A stretch of 64,000 nt of DNA from Rhizobacter sp. (GTDB lineage Bacteria > Pseudomonadota > Gammaproteobacteria > Burkholderiales > Burkholderiaceae_C). Numbering within the stretch: the stretch's first letter is position 1; every line of letters begins with the position of its first letter. The stretch spans positions 3,782,001 to 3,846,000 of the forward strand of contig JAHBZQ010000001.1 of assembly GCA_019635355.1 (NCBI GenBank), written 5' to 3'. Positions 16,948 through 26,052 of the stretch are shown piece after piece. A model generated the notes under the pieces. That model had not been told where the DNA came from. It saw only the letters and a program-made list of their open reading frames with translations, and searched no databases. The position numbers were made by a program, and so were the translations under genes.

Positions 16948-18423
16948 ATGATCTCGCGCGAACCCACCCTGGAGCGCCTGGCCACGGCCAGGTCCTTGTT
17001 GCTGGAACCCTTCGGGCTCACCGACGCCACGCTGTCGAAGGCGCTCGCGACGATCGCCCGGCACCGCATCGACGACGCCGACCTCTACTTCCAGTACACG
17101 CGCAGCGAAGGCTGGAGCCTGGAAGAGGGCATCGTCAAATCCGGCAGCTTCGGCATCGACCAGGGTGTGGGCGTGCGCGCGGTGGCAGGCGAGAAGACCG
17201 CCTTTGCCTACTCCGATGACATCTCCGAAGCCGCGCTGCTCGACGCCGCCCAGACCGTGCGCACCATCGCCGCGGCCGGCCAGAGCAAGACGGTCAAGAT
17301 CACCGGCCACCACCGCATTGCCGAGAGCCGCAAGCTCTATGCGCCGATGGACCCGATCGCCACCCTCGACAGCACGCAGAAGGTGGCGCTGCTGGAGAAG
17401 GTGGAAAAGCTCGCCCGTGCCAAGGACCCGCGCATCAAGCAGGTGATGGCTGGCGTGGCCGCCGAATACGACGTGGTGCTGGTCGCCCGTGCCGATGGCA
17501 CGCTCGCCGCCGACGTGCGCCCGCTGGTGCGCCTGTCGGTCACGGTGATTGCCGAGCAGACCATCGACGGCAAGGTGCGCCGCGAGGTTGGCAGCGGTGG
17601 CGGTGGCGGGCGTTTCGGCCTCGGCTACTTCCACGACAGCATCATCGAGAGTTATGTGAACGACGCCGTCAAGGCCGCGCTCACCAACCTCGAAGCCCGC
17701 CCGGCCAAGGCCGGCGAGATGAGCGTCGTGCTCGGGCCCGGCTGGCCTGGCGTGCTATTGCACGAGGCGGTGGGCCACGGGCTGGAGGGCGACTTCAACC
17801 GCAAAGGCTCGAGCGCCTTCAGCGGCCGCATCGGCCAACGGGTGGCGGCCAAGGGCGTGACGGTGCTCGACGACGGCACCATCCCCGACCGCCGCGGCTC
17901 GCTCAACGTCGACGACGAAGGCAACCCGAGCCAGCGCAACGTGCTGATCGAAGACGGCATCCTGAAGGGCTACATCCAGGACTCGATGAACGCCCGCCTG
18001 ATGGGCGTGGCCCCCACGGGCAATGGCCGGCGAGAGAGCTACGCCGCCGTCCCGATGCCACGCATGACCAACACCTACATGCTGGGTGGCGACAAGACCA
18101 AGGAAGAAATCATTGCCGGCCTGAAGCGTGGCCTCTATGCCACCAACTTCGGCGGCGGGCAGGTCGACATCACGAGCGGCAAGTTCGTGTTCTCGGCGTC
18201 TGAGGCCTTCTGGGTCGAGAACGGCAAGATCCAGTACCCGGTGAAGGGCGCGACCATCATCGGCAATGGCCCCGACGCCCTCACGCGCGTCAGCGCCATC
18301 GGCAACGACATGAAGCTCGACACCGGCGTCGGCGTCTGCGGGAAAGAAGGGCAGAGCGTGCCGGTCGGCGTCGGTCAGCCGACGCTGCGCATCGACCGGT
18401 TGACGGTGGGTGGGACCGAGTAA
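16948..18423 (+). CDS. tldD: Metalloprotease TldD
   Basis: A 491-residue TldD subunit of the TldD/TldE(PmbA) heterodimeric zinc protease, which degrades unfolded peptides and matures some ribosomal peptides such as microcin B17. The metal/catalytic motif HEAVGHGLEGD starts at His272 (HExxxH), in the expected place. The C-terminal half has the TldD/PmbA beta barrel (FGGGQVDITSGKFVFSASEA). Its partner pmbA is not in the window. ATG 16948 (MISREPTLERL) is chosen over in-frame GTG/TTG codons upstream because it follows the -10-like element directly and fits the family N-terminus. Confidence 0.95.
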   Translation: MISREPTLERLATARSLLLEPFGLTDATLSKALATIARHRIDDADLYFQYTRSEGWSLEEGIVKSGSFGIDQGVGVRAVAGEKTAFAYSDDISEAALLDAAQTVRTIAAAGQSKTVKITGHHRIAESRKLYAPMDPIATLDSTQKVALLEKVEKLARAKDPRIKQVMAGVAAEYDVVLVARADGTLAADVRPLVRLSVTVIAEQTIDGKVRREVGSGGGGGRFGLGYFHDSIIESYVNDAVKAALTNLEARPAKAGEMSVVLGPGWPGVLLHEAVGHGLEGDFNRKGSSAFSGRIGQRVAAKGVTVLDDGTIPDRRGSLNVDDEGNPSQRNVLIEDGILKGYIQDSMNARLMGVAPTGNGRRESYAAVPMPRMTNTYMLGGDKTKEEIIAGLKRGLYATNFGGGQVDITSGKFVFSASEAFWVENGKIQYPVKGATIIGNGPDALTRVSAIGNDMKLDTGVGVCGKEGQSVPVGVGQPTLRIDRLTVGGTE

Positions 18424-18470
18424 GGCTCGGTCCTCGTCGATCCGCGAGTGAGCGCTCGGCCCCTGGGCGC

Positions 18471-18872
18471 TCAGCGACCGCCGGCCACCACGATCGGGGC
18501 GGGGCGCGCGGCGGGCAGGTTGACGGCGAATTCCGCGTGGTCGACCACCAGGCCGTCGGCCGCGGCCAGCTGGGCAGCCACTGATTCCTGCAGCTGGGCG
18601 CTGATCAGGCCATCGGCCTCGACCAGCTGGGCCACGGCGTATTCAGCGGCGGCGATGCGCATGTCGTTGGTGATCAGGCCATCGGCCTGGGCCGTGAGGG
18701 CGATGTCGCGCTGGTCGAGCCACTGCTGCAACTGCATCGCAACCTGTGCATCGGTGGTAGCGGCTTCCCGGGCAGCGCTCAGCTGCGCGTCTTCGCCGGC
18801 GACGCTGGCGGAGGCGATGGTGAGCGAGGCCAGGGCCAGGCTGAAACGGCGGAAGAAGGCGGTGCGGGTCAT
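18471..18872 (-). CDS. Small exported protein with ADGL repeats, unknown function
   Basis: A 133-residue protein with a signal peptide (MTRTAFFRRFSLALASLTIA, cleavage near ASVAGED at about residue 25). The mature region is Ala/Gln-rich and contains three copies of ADGL[IV] after a short helix: ADGLITNDM, ADGLISAQL and ADGLVVDHA, spaced 23 and 19 residues. The first two repeats are also near-identical in DNA: an 18-base identical word starts at 18602 and again at 18671, which suggests recent internal duplication. No known domain is recognised. A poor Shine-Dalgarno precedes the ATG. Upstream it faces the aroG leader region. Confidence 0.65.
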   Translation of the reverse strand: MTRTAFFRRFSLALASLTIASASVAGEDAQLSAAREAATTDAQVAMQLQQWLDQRDIALTAQADGLITNDMRIAAAEYAVAQLVEADGLISAQLQESVAAQLAAADGLVVDHAEFAVNLPAARPAPIVVAGGR

Positions 18873-19055
18873 GTCGGTTCCCTCGTATGGGTTCAAGCTG
18901 TTGTGGGCCGGCAGGTGCACCGCGGGCGGTGCGCCATCAGGTGAAACCATGCTATGGACCCCCTGGTTCACGGGATAGGAACTAGCGCACGGTTGACAAT
19001 TCGTTACTGCTCGCTCACCTGCTTGACGCGGCGCAAGTCGTTGAAAACTGCGCGC

Positions 19056-19086
19056 TTGACGGATCGGGTGAGCCCCGTGCTACATT
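19056..19086 (+). promoter_or_regulatory. Candidate aroG leader promoter
   Basis: TTGACG at 19056-19061 and an extended -10 TGCTACATT (hexamer TACATT at 19081-19086) with a 19-bp spacer. The expected transcription start is about 19093, directly at the leader-peptide ATG (19094). A perfect TTGACA at 18993 has no matching -10 and was not chosen. The spacing is long, but the TGn extension may compensate. Confidence 0.45.
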
Positions 19087-19093
19087 GCGGCTC

Positions 19094-19168
19094 ATGCGTT
19101 TCGCCAGCTTTTTCTTTGCCTACTTTTGGTTCTCGCACCGCACCGGCGGAGGAGAGGCAAGCGCGTAG
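19094..19168 (+). CDS. Aromatic-rich leader peptide upstream of aroG
   Basis: A 24-codon open reading frame ending in TAG at 19166. It begins MRFASFFFAYFWFS: within residues 3-13 there are six Phe, one Tyr and one Trp, the three end products of the pathway that DAHP synthase starts. The remainder (HRTGGGEASA) is ordinary. It lies 27 nt before a strong intrinsic terminator and about 100 bp before aroG. This is the layout of a transcription-attenuation leader such as the E. coli pheA leader. No Shine-Dalgarno precedes the ATG; with the promoter proposed here it would be leaderless. Too short for normal gene finders. Confidence 0.75.
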   Translation: MRFASFFFAYFWFSHRTGGGEASA

Positions 19169-19204
19169 GTCAAAGCCAAACGCAACCGCTCACCAAACCG
19201 CCGG
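19143..19204 (+). promoter_or_regulatory. Predicted antiterminator pairing in the aroG leader
   Basis: CCGGCGG at 19143-19149, inside the 3' part of the leader-peptide frame, is exactly complementary to CCGCCGG at 19198-19204, which is the 5' arm of the terminator stem. A ribosome stalled on the Phe/Tyr/Trp codons (19100-19132) would leave the first segment free to capture the terminator arm and allow read-through into aroG. A ribosome that reaches the stop codon would tend to mask it. Derived from base complementarity only. Confidence 0.6.
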
Positions 19205-19225
19205 AGACTCCGGCGGTTTTTTTTT
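19196..19225 (+). terminator. Strong intrinsic terminator (attenuator) before aroG
   Basis: AACCGCCGGA (19196-19205), loop GAC, TCCGGCGGTT (19209-19218), with an unbroken run of nine T residues (19217-19225). It is a textbook rho-independent terminator, yet it lies on the coding strand in front of aroG and after no full gene on that strand. The only upstream gene, at 18471, runs the other way. Its natural role is therefore premature termination of the aroG message. Confidence 0.9.
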
Positions 19226-19264
19226 GCCCCAGCCACACAGCCACCACGAACGAGGAGAACTCGA

Positions 19265-20383
19265 ATGAACGCCAAGTCCAGCAGCGCCGCGGAGGGTTGG
19301 TATGCGCCCGTCGACAAGACCGGCCAAACCGACGATGAAAGGATCAAGGACGTGATGCCCCTGCCCCCTCCCGAGCACCTGGTGCGCTTCTTCCCCATTC
19401 GTGGCACTGCCGCCGAAACGCTGATCGCCGAGACGCGCCAGCGTGTGCGCAACATCATGTCGGGCAAGGACGACCGCCTGCTCGTCATCATCGGGCCCTG
19501 CTCCATCCATGACCCGGCCGCCGCCGTCGACTACGCCCGCCGCCTGAAGGAGCAGCGTGAGAAGTACGCCGACACGCTCGAAGTCGTGATGCGTGTCTAC
19601 TTCGAAAAGCCGCGCACCACCGTCGGCTGGAAGGGTCTGATCAACGACCCCTACCTCGACGAGAGCTACCGCATCGACGAAGGCCTGCGCATCGCGCGCC
19701 AGCTGCTGACCGAGATCAACCGCCTGGGCGTGCCCGCCGGCAGCGAGTTCCTCGACGTGATCTCGCCGCAGTACATCGGTGACCTCATCAGCTGGGGCGC
19801 CATCGGCGCGCGCACCACCGAAAGCCAGGTCCACCGCGAGCTGGCCTCGGGCATCTCGGCGCCGATCGGCTTCAAGAACGGCACCGACGGCAACATCCGC
19901 ATCGCGACAGACGCCATCCAGGCCGCGGCCCGCCCGCACCACTTCCTGTCGGTGCACAAGAACGGCCAGGTCGCCATCGTCGAGACCAAGGGCAACAAGG
20001 ACTGCCACGTGATCCTGCGCGGCGGCAAGACGCCCAACTACGACGCGGCGAGCGTCGAGGCCGCCTGCAAGGACCTCGAAGCGGCCAAGCTCCCCGGCAC
20101 GCTGATGGTCGACTGCTCGCATGCCAACAGCAGCAAGCAGCACGAGCGCCAGATCGACGTCGCGAAAGACATCGCCTCGCAGATCGCGCACGGCTCGCGC
20201 CGCATCTTCGGCGTGATGGTCGAGAGCCACCTCAAGGCCGGCGCGCAGAAGTTCAGCGCGGGCAAGGACGACCCGTCGAAGCTCGCCTACGGCCAGAGCA
20301 TCACCGATGCCTGCATCGGCTGGGACGATTCGCTCGAAGTGCTGAACGTGTTGAGCGGCGCCGTCAAAGCGCGCCGCGGTTGA
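19265..20383 (+). CDS. aroG: 3-deoxy-7-phosphoheptulonate (DAHP) synthase, class I
   Basis: A 372-residue AroG/F/H-type enzyme condensing phosphoenolpyruvate with erythrose 4-phosphate, the first committed step to chorismate and hence Phe, Tyr and Trp. Motifs: LLVIIGPCSIHDP (metal-binding Cys), VYFEKPRTTVGWKGLINDP, SWGAIGARTTESQVHRE, FKNGTDGN, and VDCSHANSSKQHERQ near the C-terminus. The length is typical of the feedback-inhibited E. coli-type class I enzymes. GAGGAG lies 7 nt before the ATG. It is preceded by a Phe/Tyr/Trp-rich leader peptide and an intrinsic terminator, pointing to transcription attenuation in addition to any allosteric control. It is convergent with the adenosyltransferase gene. 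Confidence 0.97.
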   Translation: MNAKSSSAAEGWYAPVDKTGQTDDERIKDVMPLPPPEHLVRFFPIRGTAAETLIAETRQRVRNIMSGKDDRLLVIIGPCSIHDPAAAVDYARRLKEQREKYADTLEVVMRVYFEKPRTTVGWKGLINDPYLDESYRIDEGLRIARQLLTEINRLGVPAGSEFLDVISPQYIGDLISWGAIGARTTESQVHRELASGISAPIGFKNGTDGNIRIATDAIQAAARPHHFLSVHKNGQVAIVETKGNKDCHVILRGGKTPNYDAASVEAACKDLEAAKLPGTLMVDCSHANSSKQHERQIDVAKDIASQIAHGSRRIFGVMVESHLKAGAQKFSAGKDDPSKLAYGQSITDACIGWDDSLEVLNVLSGAVKARRG

Positions 20384-20396
20384 AAGAAGAGAGCGT

Positions 20397-20972
20397 CTAC
20401 TCGGAGTCGCGGGCCAAGCGCTGGCTCTTCCAGTAGACGTTGTCCCCGCCCAACCCATCCAGGTTGGCGCGGTTGAGCACGCGGGCCAGCACGAAGAGCA
20501 GGTCGCTCAGGCGATTGAGGTACTGGCGCGGCTCGGGGCGTATCGCCTCGCTCGCGGCCAGCGTGACCACCGAGCGCTCGGCGCGCCGCGCCACCGTGCG
20601 GCACACGTGCGCGATGGCCGCGCTGCGCGTGCCGGCCGGGAGGATGAATTCCTTCAGGCGCGGCAGCGTGGCGTTGTAGTGCGCCAGTGCCTCGTCGAGC
20701 CGCAGCACCGCCTCCGCTTTCAAGAGCTCGTAGCCCGGGATCGACATCTCGCCCCCCAGGTTGAAGAGCTCGTGCTGAATCACCACCAGCAACTCGCGCA
20801 CGTCGTCGGGCAGCGGCTCGGCGAGCAGCACACCGATGTGCGAGTTGAGCTCATCGACGTCACCGAGCGCGGCGATGCGCCCGTGGCTCTTGGGCACCCG
20901 CGTGCCGTCGCCGAGGCCGGTGGTGCCGTCGTCGCCGGTGCGGGTGGCGATCTGCGAGAGGCGGTTGGCCAT
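20397..20972 (-). CDS. Cob(I)alamin adenosyltransferase, PduO type
   Basis: A 191-residue ATP:corrinoid adenosyltransferase that makes adenosylcobalamin. The ATP-binding N-terminus RTGDDGTTGLGDGTRVPKSH (residues about 11-30) and the helical-bundle motifs GDVDELNSHIG, RRAERSVV and YLNRLSDLLFVLAR match the PduO/MMAB family rather than CobA. It follows the DUF805 gene by 2 bp on the same strand and so is probably co-transcribed with it. No cobalamin-dependent enzyme gene is nearby to indicate the client. Confidence 0.93.
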   Translation of the reverse strand: MANRLSQIATRTGDDGTTGLGDGTRVPKSHGRIAALGDVDELNSHIGVLLAEPLPDDVRELLVVIQHELFNLGGEMSIPGYELLKAEAVLRLDEALAHYNATLPRLKEFILPAGTRSAAIAHVCRTVARRAERSVVTLAASEAIRPEPRQYLNRLSDLLFVLARVLNRANLDGLGGDNVYWKSQRLARDSE

Positions 20973-20974
20973 GC

Positions 20975-21544
20975 TTACTGCTGCTGGCCGGCCGGTGCGG
21001 CCTGTTGCTGCATCCGCTGCTGCGCGGCCTTCGCGCGCTCGGTGTAGTCCTGGTAGGCCGGCAGCGCGATGGCGGCGAGGATGCCCACCACCATGCCGAC
21101 CACCGGGAAGCCGAGGCCCAGCACCTTCACGCTGGTCGGATTCGGCGGCGGCGGGTTGCCGAAGCGGTTGGCGCCGGGCGTGCCGGCCTTGAAGAGCCAG
21201 ATCAGCGCCGCCAGCGGAATGAACGCCAGCAGCACGCTCCAGCCGCTCCAGTCCATGTCGTGCGAGCGCTGGATGAGCAGCAGCACGGTCAGCACGATGT
21301 AGGCGACGTAGGCCACCACCGCGACGGCGACACCCGCGAACATCGAGCCGGTGGCGATCAGGAGCCCCATCACGCCGAGTGCGGCGTAGAGCGCGAGGGT
21401 CGCCACGCTGATGTAGGCGAGGTAGCGCAGCCGCCCCAGGCGACCACTGGCCGACCAGGCCTTGGGGGTGGAGTAGCCGGTGGTGGCCGGGGCGACGTCG
21501 GCGACTTCGGCGAGCGGTGGGTTGAATGGGTTGACGGCTGACAT
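20975..21544 (-). CDS. DUF805 membrane protein with a pilin-like C-terminal segment
   Basis: A 189-residue membrane protein. Residues 1-30 form a Pro-rich cytoplasmic head; four hydrophobic helices of a DUF805 unit follow (about 45-130), with the family motif QRSHDMDWSGW, then GTPGANRFG. After a PPPPNP stretch there is one more helix, GMVVGILAAIALPAYQDYTERAKAAQ (about 152-177). This closely resembles the N-terminal helix of type IV pilins but lacks the prepilin peptidase site (G-FTLIE) and is not at the N-terminus, so it is not a pilin. The tail is Gln/Ala-rich. Function unknown. The ATG at 21544 has GGGAGAT upstream. Confidence 0.8.
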   Translation of the reverse strand: MSAVNPFNPPLAEVADVAPATTGYSTPKAWSASGRLGRLRYLAYISVATLALYAALGVMGLLIATGSMFAGVAVAVVAYVAYIVLTVLLLIQRSHDMDWSGWSVLLAFIPLAALIWLFKAGTPGANRFGNPPPPNPTSVKVLGLGFPVVGMVVGILAAIALPAYQDYTERAKAAQQRMQQQAAPAGQQQ

Positions 21545-21619
21545 GGGATCTCCCTCCTTGATGTGTGATTGGATGCACCGCGAGGCGCGGTGCCGGCGCA
21601 TCGTAGCCAGCGCGCGCGG

Positions 21620-22987
21620 CTACAGCAACCCGGCGCGCTTGACCGCGTGGTAGCGGTTGACGAGCGCCACCGCCAGCGCATCGGGCTCCACGTCGACCGA
21701 CAGCGCATCGTGCCCGGTCGTGCGGGCAAACGCATCGCCGCGCGCTTGGGTGAAGAGGTGAGCGGTGGCCACTTCGATGGCGTGCTGGTCGGCCACGATC
21801 GGCTGGGTGGCCAGCTCGCGCAACACCCGCTCGCGCAGGCTGGCCACCAGCACGAGGTGGCGGCTGCGCAGCAGCTTGAGCGCGGGCGTCAGCTCGGCCG
21901 CGTCTTCGTCGCGGAAGTTGGTGAGCATGATGACCAGCGCCCGCTTGGGCTGCACCTTGAGCAGCTCTTCGGCGGCGGCCAGGTAATCGGAATGGGTGGC
22001 GCTCGGCTCCACGTCGTAGAGCCGCGCCATCAGCGCGTTGAGCGTGGCGCTGCCCTTGCGCGGCGCGAAGCGGCGGCCCTGGCCGGGCGCGTGGCCGAAG
22101 GTGACGGCGCCCACTTCGTCGCCTTCCTTCAGCGCCACGTAGCTCAGCAGCATGAGCGCATTGAGCGCCTGGTCGAAGTGGCTGCCGTCGCGGCTGCGGT
22201 GCTCGGGCGACGCGCCTTCGTCGGCCCGCATGCGCCGGCCGCAGTCGAGCAGGAAGATCACGCGCTGGTCGCGCTCGTCCTGGAACTCGCGCACGATGGG
22301 CTTGCCGTGCCGCATGGTGGCCTTCCAGTCGATGTGGCGGATCGGGTCGCCGGGGCGGTAGTCGGCCAGTTGCTTGAAGTCCGTTCCCATGCCGCGCTTG
22401 GGATAGGTCTTGATGCCGATGCTCGCGAGGCGCCGGTCACCGGCCAGCCAGGCGTAGCGCGCGACGGCGGCGAAGTTGGGGTAGACGTGCAGGCGCTGCG
22501 CTTCGCCCACGGTGCGCAGCAGCTCGAAGCTGCCGCCGCGCGAGCGCAGGCGCAGCTGGGTGGCGCCCAGGCGCACCGGGCCGCGCCGCTGTGGCGTCAC
22601 GCTGTACTGCAGCTCGAGTTTCTTCTTCGCCGGCAGGCTCACCTGCTGTGGCAGGCCGTCGAAGGTGAGCTGCGGGTCGACCTCGTCGAACACCGCTACC
22701 TTCCAGTGCAGCGCGCTGTCATTCACCAGCGTGAGCTTGAGCACGCGCGGCACGCCGAGCGCCAGCGCGTCGGGCAGCGCGCGCACCGTGCGCAGGGGCG
22801 TGCGACGCCAGGCGCGCAGCGTGAGCACGAGGTCGCCCACCACCCACAGCGCTGCCGCCGCCGCGAGCGCCGCACCGGCGAGGCTCACCGCGGCGAGCGG
22901 GGCGCCGAGCAGCAAGGCCGCCGCACCCACGATCGCGGCGCTGGCCAAGGCCAGCACCGACACGCGGCTGGGGATCAGGGCGAGCAT
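21620..22987 (-). CDS. DUF58 domain membrane protein (MoxR operon)
   Basis: A 455-residue protein: two hydrophobic helices (about residues 8-30 and 35-60), a beta-rich middle, then a DUF58 core containing GTDFKQLADYRPGDPIRHIDWKA (about 220-242), which is the family signature, followed by a von Willebrand A-like region (VIFLLDCGRRM). In MoxR-ATPase operons DUF58 proteins are thought to be partners or targets of the ATPase; no biochemical activity is assigned. It follows moxR with a 16-bp gap and is probably the last gene of the seven-gene operon, since 75 bp separate it from DUF805. Confidence 0.88.
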   Translation of the reverse strand: MLALIPSRVSVLALASAAIVGAAALLLGAPLAAVSLAGAALAAAAALWVVGDLVLTLRAWRRTPLRTVRALPDALALGVPRVLKLTLVNDSALHWKVAVFDEVDPQLTFDGLPQQVSLPAKKKLELQYSVTPQRRGPVRLGATQLRLRSRGGSFELLRTVGEAQRLHVYPNFAAVARYAWLAGDRRLASIGIKTYPKRGMGTDFKQLADYRPGDPIRHIDWKATMRHGKPIVREFQDERDQRVIFLLDCGRRMRADEGASPEHRSRDGSHFDQALNALMLLSYVALKEGDEVGAVTFGHAPGQGRRFAPRKGSATLNALMARLYDVEPSATHSDYLAAAEELLKVQPKRALVIMLTNFRDEDAAELTPALKLLRSRHLVLVASLRERVLRELATQPIVADQHAIEVATAHLFTQARGDAFARTTGHDALSVDVEPDALAVALVNRYHAVKRAGLL

Positions 22988-23003
22988 GCGTGTCCAGCCA
23001 GGG

Positions 23004-23996
<993 letters not shown>

Positions 23997-24004
23997 GGAG
24001 GTCC

Positions 24005-25300
24005 TCAGTCTTTCTTCGATGAGCGTGGAACGGGGGTCTTCTTCTGCACGAGCAGGCGGCGCGCGGTTTCGAGCAGTTCGAGCGTGGCGGGCAGGTCGTG
24101 GCGCTTGCGGGCGAGGCTCTTGTCGAGCGCGGAGGTGAGCGCGGCGGCGTCCTGGCCGGTGTGCTTGGCGATGGCGGCGGCGCGCTGGCCGCGGTCGAGC
24201 GTTTCGTAGAGGCGGATGTGGTTGCGTGCGGCGGCATCGAGCGCGCGGATCTGCGAGGCGAGCAGCGCGTCGGGCCCCTGCTTGCGCAGGAACTGCGCCG
24301 TGCCCGAGATCTGCTCGGCCATCGAACGGCGGCTGTGAGCGGCCGTGGCGGCGAGCGGCCCGAAGCGGCGCGCGCCGCGCCAGAGGGCGAAGACGAGCGC
24401 CGCCGCGGCGAAGAGCAGCACCGCGGCCGCCTCCTGCCACAGCCAGGCCAGGAGCGACGGGCGCGCTTCTTCGGTGACGAACCACACTACCGCGCCGGGC
24501 CGGGCCTGCAGCGCGGCCACGGTGGCCAGTCCGTTGTCGGACTGCAGCACCCGTTCGTTGTCGAGCAGGCCCATCGGCTTGATGACGGTCACCGTGCCGC
24601 GGCCCTTGGCCACGCGCAGCAGCAGCGGGCCGTCGCGCCCGTCGATAGACCACAGTGCCGGCCCCACCGGCTCCATCTTCCAGCCCGAGTAGACGAAGCC
24701 GCAGAGCTTGTAGTGGCGGGCGCTGCCGGGGTAGTGCGGCGCGACGGACTCGGGCTCGGCGGTGTCGTGGCAGGGCATCTTGAGCCGCTGCAGCACGGCC
24801 TTCTGGATCGGCTCGGCGGTCTCTTCTTCGCTGTCGTCGCGGTCATCGTCGTCGTCGGTGGCGTCAGCGTCCTCATCGTCTGGCGCGTCTTCGTCCCGCT
24901 TCTTGCGCCGCGGCGGCTCCAGCGGCTTCACCGGCAGCCAGCCCTTGAGCTGCTTCTGGTTGAGGTTATCGCTGAAGATCACGAGGTGCCCGCCGCCTTC
25001 GACCCACTGCCGCAGGCGCTGCGCGCGCTCGGGGAAGATGTCCCAGTGCCACGAGGTCAGCAGCAGCGTGGCACCCGCGGGCGGCAGTTGCGACAGGTTC
25101 GACGGCTTCGCCACCGTGGCGCCCACGCGGCGCAGCAGCTCCTGCGCCGCGTAGTGGCGGTTGCGAGCGGCCTCGCCGCGTGGCGGTGTGGGCACTTCGA
25201 CCTCGGCCCATTCGGTGCACGAGGCCAGCCAGGCGACGAGGCCCAGCAGCATGGCTGCCATCACCGCGCGCAAAGCCCAGGTGCGCTGGTTCTCGCTCAT
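24005..25300 (-). CDS. DUF4350 domain membrane protein (MoxR operon)
   Basis: A 431-residue protein with an N-terminal helix (residues 8-27, possibly a lipoprotein-like or anchor sequence ending ASC), a DUF4350 region (about 45-150; RNRHYAAQELLRRVG and the GGHLVIFSDN strand) and a second transmembrane helix near residues 290-310 (LLFAAAALVFALW). The C-terminal cytoplasmic part is charged (to KKTPVPRSSKKD). Residues about 133-160 form an unusually acidic tract rich in Asp and Glu after a basic RRKKR patch. DUF4350 resembles glutamine-amidotransferase-like periplasmic folds in such operons. Function unknown. It overlaps the DUF4129 gene by four bases. Confidence 0.83.
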   Translation of the reverse strand: MSENQRTWALRAVMAAMLLGLVAWLASCTEWAEVEVPTPPRGEAARNRHYAAQELLRRVGATVAKPSNLSQLPPAGATLLLTSWHWDIFPERAQRLRQWVEGGGHLVIFSDNLNQKQLKGWLPVKPLEPPRRKKRDEDAPDDEDADATDDDDDRDDSEEETAEPIQKAVLQRLKMPCHDTAEPESVAPHYPGSARHYKLCGFVYSGWKMEPVGPALWSIDGRDGPLLLRVAKGRGTVTVIKPMGLLDNERVLQSDNGLATVAALQARPGAVVWFVTEEARPSLLAWLWQEAAAVLLFAAAALVFALWRGARRFGPLAATAAHSRRSMAEQISGTAQFLRKQGPDALLASQIRALDAAARNHIRLYETLDRGQRAAAIAKHTGQDAAALTSALDKSLARKRHDLPATLELLETARRLLVQKKTPVPRSSKKD

Positions 25301-26052
25301 GCGGGACCCCCGCGCAGCTGTACGTCAAACTCGCGGCACAAGGTGATCACGCTCTCGTTGTCGGGCAGCCGCGCGCCATAGACGGCCAGCTGCCACGCCT
25401 GCACCAGCCGTCCGAAATAGGCGCTGCGCTCGGGGGCGAGGCGGCGCGCGGCGAGCGCCAGGCACTCGCCTTCGGTGCTGGCCGCGCGGATGGGCACCTG
25501 GTGCTGGTGCACGAGCCGCGACAAGGCCCCGCGGTACAGCAGCGACAGCGCGGCGCGGTGCTCGCCCTTTTGCCACAGCGCCGCCGCCGCTTCGCCGATG
25601 CGCTCGGGCAGGCTCTCCGGGCGGATGTCGAGGTCGCGCACGTGGCTCGGCAGCGGCCCGGCGCTGCTGCCCTTCACCGCCCCGGCACGCACGCGCATCC
25701 AGTGCCGCAAGCCCACCAGCAGCAGCGCCACCAGCACCGCCGCCACCACCCACACCGCCACCCGACCGGCTTCGGTCATCCAGCGGGCGAAGTCGCGCAG
25801 CCAGGCCCAGGTGCCGTCGTTCTTCGCGTCGGGTGGCTTCTTCTTCGCGTCGCCGCGGTCCTTGAAGCGCAGGGTCTTTTCCTTGCGCTTGCCGGCGAGG
25901 TTGGGGTCTTGCCGCAGCGTGTCGACCTCACGCTTCACCTGCTCGCGCGTGACGGGCTGGGCCGGGGCCGAAGCCGCCTCGGGGGCGGCCTGCGCTTGGC
26001 CGTTCAGCAAGGCCAGGCTCACGAGCAGCGCGGCGGCGGCCTCAGAACGCAC
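25297..26052 (-). CDS. DUF4129 domain protein (MoxR operon)
   Basis: A 251-residue protein: signal-like N-terminus (VRSEAAAALLVSLALLNGQAQA), a charged periplasmic stretch, one transmembrane helix (about residues 96-116, VAVWVVAAVLVALLLVGL), and a C-terminal DUF4129 domain (STEGECLALA and YFGRLVQAWQLAVYGARLP). GTG at 26052 is used because it gives a clean signal sequence and an 11-bp overlap with the upstream gene, like other junctions in this operon; in-frame codons further upstream are possible. DUF4129 domains recur beside MoxR/DUF58 genes; their role is unknown. Confidence 0.8.
   Translation of the reverse strand: MRSEAAAALLVSLALLNGQAQAAPEAASAPAQPVTREQVKREVDTLRQDPNLAGKRKEKTLRFKDRGDAKKKPPDAKNDGTWAWLRDFARWMTEAGRVAVWVVAAVLVALLLVGLRHWMRVRAGAVKGSSAGPLPSHVRDLDIRPESLPERIGEAAAALWQKGEHRAALSLLYRGALSRLVHQHQVPIRAASTEGECLALAARRLAPERSAYFGRLVQAWQLAVYGARLPDNESVITLCREFDVQLRGGPA

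Noticed and set aside
18993..18998. Perfect TTGACA as the aroG -35
   Set aside because: No -10-like hexamer at 16-18 bp downstream; the TTGACG at 19056 with an extended -10 fits the leader position better.
21018..21090. Pilin-like helix taken as a prepilin
   Set aside because: The segment is C-terminal and lacks the prepilin peptidase cleavage site, so the protein is DUF805, not a pilin.
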